In this document: positions 8,833-16,634 of the stretch, piece by piece | Layout: the number at the start of each line of letters is the position of its first letter | How positions within the stretch are numbered: the stretch's first letter is position 1 | DNA from: JALOAD01 sp023228995 [NCBI: Candidatus Muiribacterium halophilum] | Lineage (GTDB): Bacteria; Muiribacteriota; Muiribacteriia; Muiribacteriales | Direction: 5' to 3' | Assembly: GCA_023228995.1 (NCBI GenBank) | Contig: JALOAD010000059.1 | Span: 1 to 20,178, forward strand | DNA length: 20,178 nt | The notes under the pieces: generated by a model | Seen by the model: the letters and a program-made list of their open reading frames with translations, nothing else | What the model was told of the DNA's origin: nothing | Database searches by the model: none | Made by a program: the position numbers and the translations under genes

Positions 8833-9640
8833 TGATAATGAAGAATACTATATCAGGGATTATCTTGGAAACATTAAGGCAATCTTTGATAAAGATGGGA
8901 ATATGACAGATTATAGAAGATACAGAGCTTATGGAGAAGAAGAGAAAGCACCTTCAAATGGCTTCGGATTTACAAGTAGAGAATATGACGAGATAACAGG
9001 GTTGTATTATTATAGAAGCAGATATTACGATCCAACTATAGGAAGATTTATACAGAAAGACAATTACAATGAAGCAGGATTACTTTCAGATAACCCAGAA
9101 GTAATATACAATCCAAGTCAATTAAACAATTATGCTTATGTAGCAAACAATCCAGTAAATTACATAGACCCATGGGGAGAAGCTACACTTCATGTTTGGA
9201 GTAATAATGTAAATCACTTTAAACATGCTTCTTTAGAATTAGAAGATGGAACTTATATTAGTTTTTGGCCTGGAAATTCTAATAAAACAATTTTTAATAA
9301 AATTGAATCGTATACTGATTATAATATTAATTTTCCGAAAATATGGGGAATTGGAGCTTGGTCTGACAAAAATTTTGATTTGCAAAGTTATGATGTACAT
9401 AAGGAGATAAATTTTTATTTTTTGAATGAAAAAAAAGTTAAAAATTGGTTTGATATTCAAAAAGAAAATAAAAGATACTATAAATATCCATTTATTCAAT
9501 GCGCTTCTACAGTGCATAGTGCTATAATGACAGGCAGTGAAAAATTGCCTATGTTTTATTGGGAACATATTTTTGTGGATCCTAATGATGTGTTGGATGA
9601 AGTTAACTATTTAAAAAAATGGCATGGAGATTGTGATTAA
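8783..9640 (+). CDS. RHS unit 3: core fragment with a permuted papain-like toxin tip
   Basis: Core homology begins at about 8834 (NEEYYIRDYLGN) and reaches YIDPWGEA at residue 129 of this frame. The frame opens inside the preceding immunity gene, with TTG at 8783 or ATG at 8813 and no good ribosome site. The 151-residue tip is unrelated to those of units 1, 2, 4 and 5. It contains HASLELEDGTYISFWP, with His148 as catalytic candidate, and later IQCASTVHSAIMTG, with Cys240. A His before a Cys in this setting is what circularly permuted papain/NlpC-P60 folds show, and a HxSLxL...YISxWP...C pattern recurs in type VI and RHS effectors as I remember them. A cysteine peptidase, amidase or acyl hydrolase acting on cell wall or lipid is the best guess. 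The TAATG junction couples it to the next gene. Confidence 0.75.
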   Translation: MKKKKSYQITMRQKINDDNEEYYIRDYLGNIKAIFDKDGNMTDYRRYRAYGEEEKAPSNGFGFTSREYDEITGLYYYRSRYYDPTIGRFIQKDNYNEAGLLSDNPEVIYNPSQLNNYAYVANNPVNYIDPWGEATLHVWSNNVNHFKHASLELEDGTYISFWPGNSNKTIFNKIESYTDYNINFPKIWGIGAWSDKNFDLQSYDVHKEINFYFLNEKKVKNWFDIQKENKRYYKYPFIQCASTVHSAIMTGSEKLPMFYWEHIFVDPNDVLDEVNYLKKWHGDCD

Positions 9641-10089
9641 TGAAAATCATAAAAAAATTAATTAGTCTGTTTTTAATGATAATAATAATTATATATTTTA
9701 TAAATTTCGTCAAAAAATTGCATTTTTTTTATTTAGACGAAAAAGATAGAGCAAATTATATAAATAGATTTGATAGAGAAAACAGTATTAATGGTAGAGA
9801 AATTTTTAAATTAAAAAAAAAGTATATTGAATTATTGAAAAATACTGTTAAAAATATTAATACTAAAAATACTATGGATGAATTTATAGAAATTAATGGT
9901 AGTCCAAATTTATCTGAAAGCTATGAATCATATTGGAATTCTGAAAAAAAAATATATGAGTTAATTTATTTGATATACAGAAACAAAGAAATAATGGAAG
10001 AGAAAAAATTTATTGTTGTTTTTGATAAAGATAAACATTTTTTAAAATACTATGAAGAAGAGAAACCTATTAAAGAAACAGAACAATAA
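9640..10089 (+). CDS. Candidate immunity protein 3, N-terminally anchored small protein
   Basis: A 149-residue protein whose ATG shares one base with the stop of RHS unit 3 (TAATG). It begins MKIIKKLISLF followed by an Ile-rich helix to about residue 24: a signal-anchor with no lipobox cysteine. The remaining ~120 residues are charged and soluble (TMDEFIEINGSPNLSESY, then a beta-like stretch to the end), so they probably face the outside of the inner membrane. An anchored extracytoplasmic immunity protein matches a toxin that acts in the periplasm, which supports the cell-wall or lipid hydrolase reading of unit 3. No family recognised. Confidence 0.7.
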   Translation: MKIIKKLISLFLMIIIIIYFINFVKKLHFFYLDEKDRANYINRFDRENSINGREIFKLKKKYIELLKNTVKNINTKNTMDEFIEINGSPNLSESYESYWNSEKKIYELIYLIYRNKEIMEEKKFIVVFDKDKHFLKYYEEEKPIKETEQ

Positions 10090-10118
10090 ATTTTCCATGT
10101 ATATCACGGATAAAACTT

Positions 10119-10256
10119 AGAAAATTATTGTTTATGAATGAGATATATTCATAAATATTCAAAAAAGAAAGAGTCATTTACATAAATAAATTTGTGACAT
10201 AATCTTTCTTTTTTTGAATAACCTTAAGATAAAACATTTAAGCTCAATAATTTTCT
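10119..10256. repeat. Nested inverted-repeat (foldback) element between cassettes 3 and 4
   Basis: Outer arms AGAAAATTATTG (10119-10130) and CAATAATTTTCT (10245-10256) are perfect inverted copies. Inside lie a 17-base arm (10156-10172) and its complement (10203-10220, one extra T), and a small 7-base stem at 10133-10153. The whole 138 bases can fold back on itself. It could be a miniature element, a strong bidirectional terminator or a recombination scar. It occupies most of the 225 bases between immunity gene 3 and unit 4. Confidence 0.55.
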
Positions 10257-10268
10257 TAGAAGAACATA

Positions 10269-10583
10269 AAAAAACCTTACATCAATAAAAGATCCTTCAG
10301 GGAAAAAACTAATAATGGAATATAACAGAAAAGGTCTTATGACAAATCTTACAGATGCTGAATCAAATAATACAACTTTTGAATACAATCTATATAATTT
10401 ACCTGTGAATATAAAAAATGCTATGAATATATCATCAGAGTATAAATATAACAAAGATAATTCACTTGAGAATATAATCAATAACTCAATTCAGAAAATA
10501 GATTTGAAAAGAGATATATATGGAAACATTGTGTCTTTAAGAGATGAAGACGGAAATATAAAAGAATACACTTATGATAACAA
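10269..10583 (+). repeat. RHS-core repeat, copy B (identical to 3944-4258)
   Basis: This is the second copy of the 315-base tract described for unit 1, here forming the very start of unit 4. Directly upstream a TAA (10267-10269) stands where unit 1 has a Leu codon, so the join to foreign sequence is exact to a base or two. Confidence 0.85.
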
Positions 10584-12444
10584 CAACAATATTACTTCCA
10601 GAAAACTTAAAAACTCAGAAAAGATATTGAAAGAAGAAAATTATGGATATGATCATAACAATCAGCTTGAATATTTCAGGTCAGGAGATACTGAATATAA
10701 TCTTTCAAGAGATATTTATGGGAATATAACAGAGATAACAGGAAAAGAGAATATAAAGCTTGAGTATACAAAAGACAATAAGATAGCAAAGATAAAGAAA
10801 GCAGATGATGTGATTGAATATATGTATGACAAAGCCGGAAGAATGAAAGAAATAAGAAATGGTGATTCAAGTCAGAGATTTGATTACAATAGTGATATGA
10901 ATCTTGAATCAGTGGAAAGAGATGGCAGAAAGATAGAGTTTGGTTATACTGACTCAGGCAGAAAAGAAAGTATTATCTATCCAAACGGTATAAAGAAAGA
11001 AATAACATATACCGCAAATGGACTTGTAAGCAGCGAAAAAGTGAGTAATAAAGATAAAGAGATATTCAAAGCTGAATATGTATATAACAGAAATAACAGC
11101 CTTATAGAAAAGAAGGAATATGTTGAAAGTAAAGAAGAGAAGACTCTGTATGAATATGACAATATCGGAAGACTTATAAAAGTAAAATATCCAGATAATG
11201 AGACAGAAGAATTCATGTATGACAGCAATGGAAACAGAATAATGTACAATTCAGTATCAAAAGGAAAAGTTAAGTATTCTTACAATAATCTGGGAAGACT
11301 TTCAAAGATAGAGACAATGGAAGAGGAAAGAGATCTGAGCACAGAATACATATATGACAGTGAAGGGAATTTAATAGAAAAAAGAGGAGCAGAAAGTCTG
11401 AGTCTGAGATATGACAATCCTGGAAGACTTATAAGAGCGGAAAAGGATGGAAACACAGTCGAATATGCTTATGATGTATTTGGAAACAGGACAGAAAGGA
11501 AGGTATCAGGAAAAAATCCTGTAACCGAAAGATTCAGTTATGCAGGATCGAATATATTTGAGATAAAAACTGGAGATGGAGAAATCAAAGAAAAATATAT
11601 ATCAGGGCAGAATATAGATGAGATATATGGTAAAATAGAAAGTAATGGAAATGAAGAATACTATATCAGGGATTATCTTGGGAATATAAAGGCAATCTTT
11701 GATAAAGATGGGATTATGAAAGATTACAGAAGATACAGAGCTTATGGAGTGGAAGAAAAAGAACCAAAGAATGGTTTCGGATTTACAAGTAGAGAATATG
11801 ACGAGATAACAGGGTTGTATTATTACCGCTCAAGATATTATGATCCAACTATAGGAAGATTTTTACAGAAGGATAAGTATAACGAAGCAGGACTTCTTTC
11901 AAACGATCCATCTGTTGTATATAACCCAAGTCAATTAAACAATTATGCTTATGTAGCAAACAACCCAGTGAATTATGTAGATCCGAATGGTGAGGCTGTA
12001 ATGTTTCTTTTTATTGATTTATCATGGAATTTTATTATTGGGGGACAAATACAGATATCTTTTGCCATTGATCATAATTTTAATACGGATATTTTAATTT
12101 CATCTGCACCTGTTGCTGGTGCAGGGACTCCGAATATAGGCGCTAGTATAGGAGCAGGAACTTATAACAACGAGACTACAATAAGTGATTTAATGGGAGG
12201 AGGAACTGAAGCTAACTTTGGAGCGGGATTAGTAAATTCTGGAATTTCTTTTACTGATAATAATCAGATAGGATATTATGGATCCTTTGGTGTTTCAATT
12301 ATTCCAATATCCGAGCATGTTCATCATACAAATACTATAAGTTTAACCGATTTTATTTCCGATTTTGTTAACTATATTCCAGATTATATATATAATGATT
12401 TTATAAGACCACATTTTTATAATAATGAAGGATGTGGTAAATGA
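10315..12444 (+). CDS. RHS unit 4: long core fragment with unrecognised glycine-rich tip
   Basis: A 709-residue YD-repeat protein. Core homology begins at 10269, just after an in-frame stop; the first ATG is at 10315 and lacks a clear Shine-Dalgarno. The core is close to unit 1 and ends YVDPNGEA at about residue 556. The 148-residue tip is different: a short hydrophobic start (VMFLFIDLSWNFIIGG), a Gly/Ala-rich, probably beta-strand middle (PVAGAGTPNIGASIGAG, then ISDLMGGGTEANFGAG) and an aromatic end. Similar GAGTPxxxxSxG...DL.G.G patterns occur, as I remember, at the ends of other RHS proteins, but I know no activity for them. It overlaps its immunity gene as ATGA. Like the others it lacks an N-terminal delivery domain. 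Confidence 0.8.
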   Translation: MEYNRKGLMTNLTDAESNNTTFEYNLYNLPVNIKNAMNISSEYKYNKDNSLENIINNSIQKIDLKRDIYGNIVSLRDEDGNIKEYTYDNNNNITSRKLKNSEKILKEENYGYDHNNQLEYFRSGDTEYNLSRDIYGNITEITGKENIKLEYTKDNKIAKIKKADDVIEYMYDKAGRMKEIRNGDSSQRFDYNSDMNLESVERDGRKIEFGYTDSGRKESIIYPNGIKKEITYTANGLVSSEKVSNKDKEIFKAEYVYNRNNSLIEKKEYVESKEEKTLYEYDNIGRLIKVKYPDNETEEFMYDSNGNRIMYNSVSKGKVKYSYNNLGRLSKIETMEEERDLSTEYIYDSEGNLIEKRGAESLSLRYDNPGRLIRAEKDGNTVEYAYDVFGNRTERKVSGKNPVTERFSYAGSNIFEIKTGDGEIKEKYISGQNIDEIYGKIESNGNEEYYIRDYLGNIKAIFDKDGIMKDYRRYRAYGVEEKEPKNGFGFTSREYDEITGLYYYRSRYYDPTIGRFLQKDKYNEAGLLSNDPSVVYNPSQLNNYAYVANNPVNYVDPNGEAVMFLFIDLSWNFIIGGQIQISFAIDHNFNTDILISSAPVAGAGTPNIGASIGAGTYNNETTISDLMGGGTEANFGAGLVNSGISFTDNNQIGYYGSFGVSIIPISEHVHHTNTISLTDFISDFVNYIPDYIYNDFIRPHFYNNEGCGK

Positions 12445-13424
12445 ATATAAAAAATAAAATATTTATAGATTTTTTTTTAAATTTTTTTATATCTTTTTGT
12501 ATATATTTTTTTATAAAAGATATTAAATTAACAATTCTATTTTTTATTATATCTTTTTTTTATAATTTTTTTATGGATTATAGAATTCTGAGTTTCAGTG
12601 AAATAATTTCATATTTATTTTTAGAAAAATTTTTAATTTTAAGTTTTTTATATTTATTGATTATTTTTTTTAATTTAAATATATCTTATCTTTTTCTTTT
12701 ATTTTATATCTTTTATTTTATTATCTCTGTATTTTTTAAAAATTATTTTCCTTCTTTGATAAAAGTAAAAATTAAAGATGAAAATTTGAAATACTTTAAT
12801 GATTTAGAAAATGGAATATTTATATTAAAAGATGAAAAAGATTTAAAAGAAATTTTTAATTTTCAATGGGATAAGAATACTGAAAGTATTTTAAGACAGT
12901 TTAGTGGTAAAGAGAAAAAAATAAGAATATATACTCCATTTGAAATGATTAAGAAAAGTAATTTAAATCTTATAAAATGCAATAAAAAAATCTTTATATC
13001 TTTTGAATTTTCATTAGATTTTTTTTCTTCAATATTATTGAATAATTTCATAATTGATCATCCAAATAAATATCCAATAAATTATGAAATTGATTTAAAC
13101 AAAAAAGAAATATATAAAAAATATCCAATTTTGCCTAGACCTATAAATTTTTATTTTTTTATACCTTATCTTTTGATAATAGTATCTTTTGTAATACTAA
13201 ATAATTATATTTTTATGAAAGGAATTTATTTATTATTTATCTTTTATATAGGTTACTATTACATTTTTAAGTTTTTTTATAGAAATTACAGAATAAGTTT
13301 GGTAAATGATAAAAATATGATTAAAAAAATTATCTATGTTATAGAAAATAATAAGTTAATAAAAAAAGATAATATTAAATATATTATAAATCAGTCATTT
13401 ATGAGTTATATTAAAATTAAATAA
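12441..13424 (+). CDS. Candidate immunity protein 4, membrane protein with soluble middle domain
   Basis: A 327-residue protein starting in an ATGA overlap with unit 4. About four Phe/Ile-rich membrane helices occupy residues 5-100. A soluble stretch of about 130 residues follows (starting near VKIKDENLKYFNDLENG), then two more helices (about 232-280) and a basic tail. It is not similar to immunity proteins 1, 2 and 5, in keeping with the unrelated tip of unit 4. Position and coupling make it the likely partner; the membrane location suggests that tip 4 acts at or in the membrane. No family recognised. Confidence 0.7.
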   Translation: MNIKNKIFIDFFLNFFISFCIYFFIKDIKLTILFFIISFFYNFFMDYRILSFSEIISYLFLEKFLILSFLYLLIIFFNLNISYLFLLFYIFYFIISVFFKNYFPSLIKVKIKDENLKYFNDLENGIFILKDEKDLKEIFNFQWDKNTESILRQFSGKEKKIRIYTPFEMIKKSNLNLIKCNKKIFISFEFSLDFFSSILLNNFIIDHPNKYPINYEIDLNKKEIYKKYPILPRPINFYFFIPYLLIIVSFVILNNYIFMKGIYLLFIFYIGYYYIFKFFYRNYRISLVNDKNMIKKIIYVIENNKLIKKDNIKYIINQSFMSYIKIK

Positions 13425-13431
13425 TTCTTGT

Positions 13432-13800
13432 ACAGAATACATATATGACAGTGAAGGGAATTTAATAGAAAAAAGAGGAGCAGAAAGTCTGAGTCTGAGA
13501 TATGACGATCCTGGAAGACTTATAAGAGCGGAAAAGGATGGAAACACAGTCGAATATGCTTATGATGTATTTGGAAACAGGACAGAAAGGAAGGTGAGTG
13601 GAGAAAAATCGGAATATCAGAGATTCAGTTTTGCAGGATCGAATATATTTGAGATAAAGAATGGAGAAAGAGTTTAAAAATATATATCAGGGCAGAATAT
13701 AGATGAGATATATGGTAAAATAGAAAGTAATGGAAATGAAGAATACTATATCAGAGATTATCTTGGAAATATAAAGGCAATCTTTGATAAAGATGGGAAT
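13432..13800 (+). pseudogene. RHS unit 5, broken upstream part of the core
   Basis: RHS-core sequence resumes 8 bases after immunity gene 4 stops, in the frame TEYIYDSEGNLIEKRG. The frame is interrupted at 13675-13677 by TAA, where units 1 and 2 have GAA (GERVEKYISG becomes GERV-stop), a single G-to-T change. Otherwise it continues in frame into the ORF at 13801. The nonsense codon and missing start mean the unit cannot be made as one protein where it lies. Confidence 0.8.
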
Positions 13801-14601
13801 ATGACAGATTACAGAAGATACAGAGCTTATGGAGAGGAAGAGAAAGAATCTATATCCGGTTTTGGATTCACAAGTAGAGAATATGACGAGATAACAGGAT
13901 TGTATTATTATAGAAGCAGATATTATGATCCAACTATAGGAAGATTTTTACAGAAGGATAAGTATAACGAAGCAGGACTTCTTTCAAACGATCCATCTGT
14001 TGTATATAACCCATCACAATTAAACAATTATGCTTATGTAGCAAACAATCCAGTGAATTATGTAGATCCGAATGGAGAAGCTATATTCATCACTACTGCT
14101 ACTGCAATAACAATATTGAAGGTTGTAGGAGCTGGGGCTGCATTAGGATCGGCTATAGAAGTGGTATCAACCTATTTAAAAAATATGTATGCAGATGAAG
14201 AAGATAAAAAATCTTATTTGAAAGCAGCTGCTCAAGGAGCGTTTAAAGGTGGGGTAACAACAACAGTATTAATTGCAACTGCATCATTACCAGGTTCTCC
14301 GATTATAGCTGGTATTACAAACGGATTTATATCAGGAAATATTGATTATTCAGAAATGAAAGATAAACCAAAAAACTTTAATAACTATATTGTATATGAG
14401 ATGGTAAAAGGTGGAGTTTTGGGATTTATGGGAGGGAAAATTGCTGAAACAATAACTTTGAAACTAAATTTTAATTTGCCATTTACAGGATTTGATTTTG
14501 ATTCCTTGCAACCTGTCATTAGTAGTGGAACAATAGAATCTTTAAATTTAGGACTTAAATGGTTTGAAATAACTGCACATGGAGAAGAGTTATGTTATTA
14601 A
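13801..14601 (+). CDS. RHS unit 5: core end with hydrophobic tip, 3' open part
   Basis: A 266-residue open frame after the nonsense codon. Its ATG is the Met of the internal core motif GNMTDYRRYRAYG and so is not a dedicated start. It contains RYYDPTIGRF, the YVDPNGEA border near residue 89, and the same pre-tip as units 1 and 2 through YEMVKGG. The end is its own (KIAETITLKLNFNLPFTGFD), closing with the shared WFEITAHGEELCY. At 172 residues this is the longest tip of its class. It overlaps the next gene by 10 bases. Probably a silent cassette; the toxin class is inferred to be membrane-active. Confidence 0.72.
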   Translation: MTDYRRYRAYGEEEKESISGFGFTSREYDEITGLYYYRSRYYDPTIGRFLQKDKYNEAGLLSNDPSVVYNPSQLNNYAYVANNPVNYVDPNGEAIFITTATAITILKVVGAGAALGSAIEVVSTYLKNMYADEEDKKSYLKAAAQGAFKGGVTTTVLIATASLPGSPIIAGITNGFISGNIDYSEMKDKPKNFNNYIVYEMVKGGVLGFMGGKIAETITLKLNFNLPFTGFDFDSLQPVISSGTIESLNLGLKWFEITAHGEELCY

Positions 14602-15335
14602 AGGAAAATATTATATTTAAAAAATCTATTAAATATAATATTTTAAAATATCTTATTAGAATAATAGTTTTATCAAATTTTCTTTTTATATACTTTGTTT
14701 TAAATATTGAAAGAAATTCTAATAGGTTTATATATAGCTTTTTATTTTACACATTTACTTTATTTTTTTTTATCTCATTACAAACATTTCTTTTTTTTGT
14801 TGAATATAAGTTTTTAGGAAAAGATTTAAATTTGATAAAATTAAATTATTCTTTAGAAAGAAAGAATAATTTTTCTGTGCTATTTTTTGGGGTACCATAT
14901 TTATTTTTTTTAATTACTAAATTTAAGTCTTTTATAATATTTGAAAAAAGTTTGATTTTTTCAATTGTGTCGGTGATATTCTTTTTAATTATTATTTGGA
15001 AGTTGTTTAAAATAATTAAAGATTTATCTTTGTGTTATGAAGAGTCAGAAGATATTGCTGAGAGCAAAATACAATATAATGAGACTAATAAAAAAACAAT
15101 ATATATAAATAATATAGAAAGAAGTAAAAAAATAATGATAATTAACATTATAAGTATATTAATTTATATAACATCATATATATTTTTAAGTATTATTTTG
15201 TTTGACTTAACTAAAATTGCTCCAGGAAGTTATCAAATAATATTCTCCTTTATAATATTTTGTGCTATTCATATTTTTACTTTCATTTATGGATTATTCC
15301 ATATATTTAAATACAGAAAAGAAAAAATTAAATAA
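14592..15335 (+). CDS. Candidate immunity protein 5, six-helix membrane protein
   Basis: A 247-residue polytopic protein starting at ATG within the last codons of unit 5. The N-terminus MLLKENIIFKKSIKYNILKY is clearly related to that of immunity protein 1, as are LFIYFVLN, VEYKFLGKDLNLIK and NIERSKKI. Six helices surround a charged loop with NNIERSKK. It is the third member of this paralogous set, each following a tip of the same class. Its stop is followed by about 48 unassigned bases before RHS unit 6. Confidence 0.72.
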   Translation: MLLKENIIFKKSIKYNILKYLIRIIVLSNFLFIYFVLNIERNSNRFIYSFLFYTFTLFFFISLQTFLFFVEYKFLGKDLNLIKLNYSLERKNNFSVLFFGVPYLFFLITKFKSFIIFEKSLIFSIVSVIFFLIIIWKLFKIIKDLSLCYEESEDIAESKIQYNETNKKTIYINNIERSKKIMIINIISILIYITSYIFLSIILFDLTKIAPGSYQIIFSFIIFCAIHIFTFIYGLFHIFKYRKEKIK

Positions 15336-15383
15336 ATAATTATCAAAGAAAAAGCCTGAAAACTCAAAAACGCTGACAGAAAA

Positions 15384-15634
15384 GTGAAAGAAGAAAATTA
15401 TGGATATAATCATAACAATCAGCTTGAGTATTTCAGGTCAGGAGATACTGAATATAATCTTTCAAGAGATATTTATGGGAATATAACAGAGATAACAGGA
15501 AAAGAGAATATCAAGCTTGAGTATACAAAAGACAATAGGATAGCAAAGATAAAGAAAGTGGCTGATGTGATTGAATATATGTATGACAAAGCTGGAAGAA
15601 TGAAAGAGATAAGAAATGGTGATTCAAGTCAGAG
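15384..15634 (+). pseudogene. RHS unit 6: core fragment cut off by an IS
   Basis: This is about 84 codons of RHS core (KEENYGYNHNNQLEYFRSG to RNGDSSQR) matching unit 1 from about 4304 onward. At 15631-15636 the sequence leaves the core, which would continue RFDYNSDMN, and enters IS3 coding sequence. No RHS border, tip or immunity gene follows, so this is the decayed or truncated last unit of the array. Confidence 0.8.
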
Positions 15635-15745
15635 GATAATGAAGAAATAAGGAAACTAAAGAAAGAACTGGCAAGAACTCGAGAAGAGCGTGATATATTA
15701 AAAAAAGCTATAACCATCTTCGGGTCTCTAGACAGGAAAAGCTGA
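15635..15745 (+). pseudogene. IS3 orfA remnant (C-terminal coiled-coil part)
   Basis: The 36 codons read DNEEIRKLKKELARTREERD then ILKKAITIFGS, the leucine-zipper-like C-terminus typical of IS3 OrfA, ending at TGA (15743-15745). The helix-turn-helix N-terminal half is missing at the join with RHS unit 6. The downstream frame can be entered by -1 slippage at the A-run to give the OrfAB transposase in an intact element. Confidence 0.75.
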
Positions 15746-15750
15746 ATATA

Positions 15751-16593
15751 TTGAATGATTTGAAGATGGAACACAGTATATCTCTTATATGTGATGTTAT
15801 TATAATAAAAAGACTTGGATATTACAGAGAGAGTATAAAAAAAGAGCGTCCCAGATATAAAACAAATATAAAACTTTTAAAGATGATCAGACAAATATAT
15901 GAAGCAAGTGGAAGAAGATATGGAAGTCCGAATATTCATAGAGAAATAATAAAAAAAGGATATAAAGTGACAAGAAAAAGAATAGAAAGTCTGATGAGAA
16001 AGAATAATATAAGAGCTGAATTAGGTAAGAAAAGAAAGTATAAGAGAAATACAGCTGAGTGTTTGAAAAATGCAGAGAATTGTGTGAAACAGAATTTTGA
16101 TATCAAAAAAAAGGATAAAGTAATAGTATCAGATATAACAGAAATAAAATCAGCAGAAGGAAAATCATATCTCTGCATAATGATGGATCTTTATTCAAGA
16201 AGAATAAAAAGCTGGAAATTATCCAGAAGAGCAACGGGAGAACTAGTAAAAGAATGTCTGATAAAAGCAGTAAAAGGAGTATCAGAAAAAGAAAAACTGA
16301 TATTTCATACAGATAAGGGAACTCAATATACAAGTGAAGAAGTAATGAAAACTGTGGAATTATTTGGAATCAGAAAAAGTTTTTCAGGAAAAGGCAATTG
16401 CTATGACAATGCACCTGCAGAATCATTTTTTGCAACACTGAAAAAGGAAGAGATATACAGAAACAGTTATAAGACACATAAAGAATTAGAGTTAAGTCTG
16501 TTCAAATACATAGATATATTTTATAATAAGATTAGACCTCATAGTAATAATGCAGGATTATCCCCTGAGGAATATGAAATTTTAAATACATAA
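15751..16593 (+). CDS. IS3-family transposase OrfB (DDE integrase core)
   Basis: A 280-residue protein (TTG start as listed; the frame is open upstream into the frameshift window). The N-terminal part carries the HTH_21-like region RYKTN...GSPNIHREI.KKGY. The catalytic core shows Asp128 in VIVSDITEI, Asp188 in FHTDKGTQYTS and Glu224 in DNAPAESFFATLKKE; the last two are separated by exactly 35 residues, the DD(35)E hallmark. The C-terminal YNKIRPHSNNAGLSPEEYE is also standard. The catalytic domain looks intact, but the element has lost its left end and orfA start, so expression may be absent. Confidence 0.92.
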   Translation: MNDLKMEHSISLICDVIIIKRLGYYRESIKKERPRYKTNIKLLKMIRQIYEASGRRYGSPNIHREIIKKGYKVTRKRIESLMRKNNIRAELGKKRKYKRNTAECLKNAENCVKQNFDIKKKDKVIVSDITEIKSAEGKSYLCIMMDLYSRRIKSWKLSRRATGELVKECLIKAVKGVSEKEKLIFHTDKGTQYTSEEVMKTVELFGIRKSFSGKGNCYDNAPAESFFATLKKEEIYRNSYKTHKELELSLFKYIDIFYNKIRPHSNNAGLSPEEYEILNT

Positions 16594-16634
16594 TTTTGTA
16601 TCCTAAAATGGGGGAACTCCAGGAACATAATTTT

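Larger units (their letters stand above)
15635..16621 (+). mobile_element. IS3-family insertion sequence, left end missing
   Basis: This holds the end of an orfA, a complete-looking orfB and a probable right terminal repeat (about 16597-16621, ending GGGGGAACTCCA). The left terminal repeat and most of orfA are absent because the element starts mid-orfA, fused to RHS unit 6. The slippery run AAAAAAAG at 15700-15707 is placed as expected for the programmed -1 frameshift of this family. A 5'-deleted element should not transpose alone. Confidence 0.75.

Noticed and set aside
3564-15634. A CRISPR array or tandem short-repeat locus
   Set aside because: The recurring YD-type sequence is protein-coding repetition; there are no constant direct repeats separated by unique spacers of uniform length.
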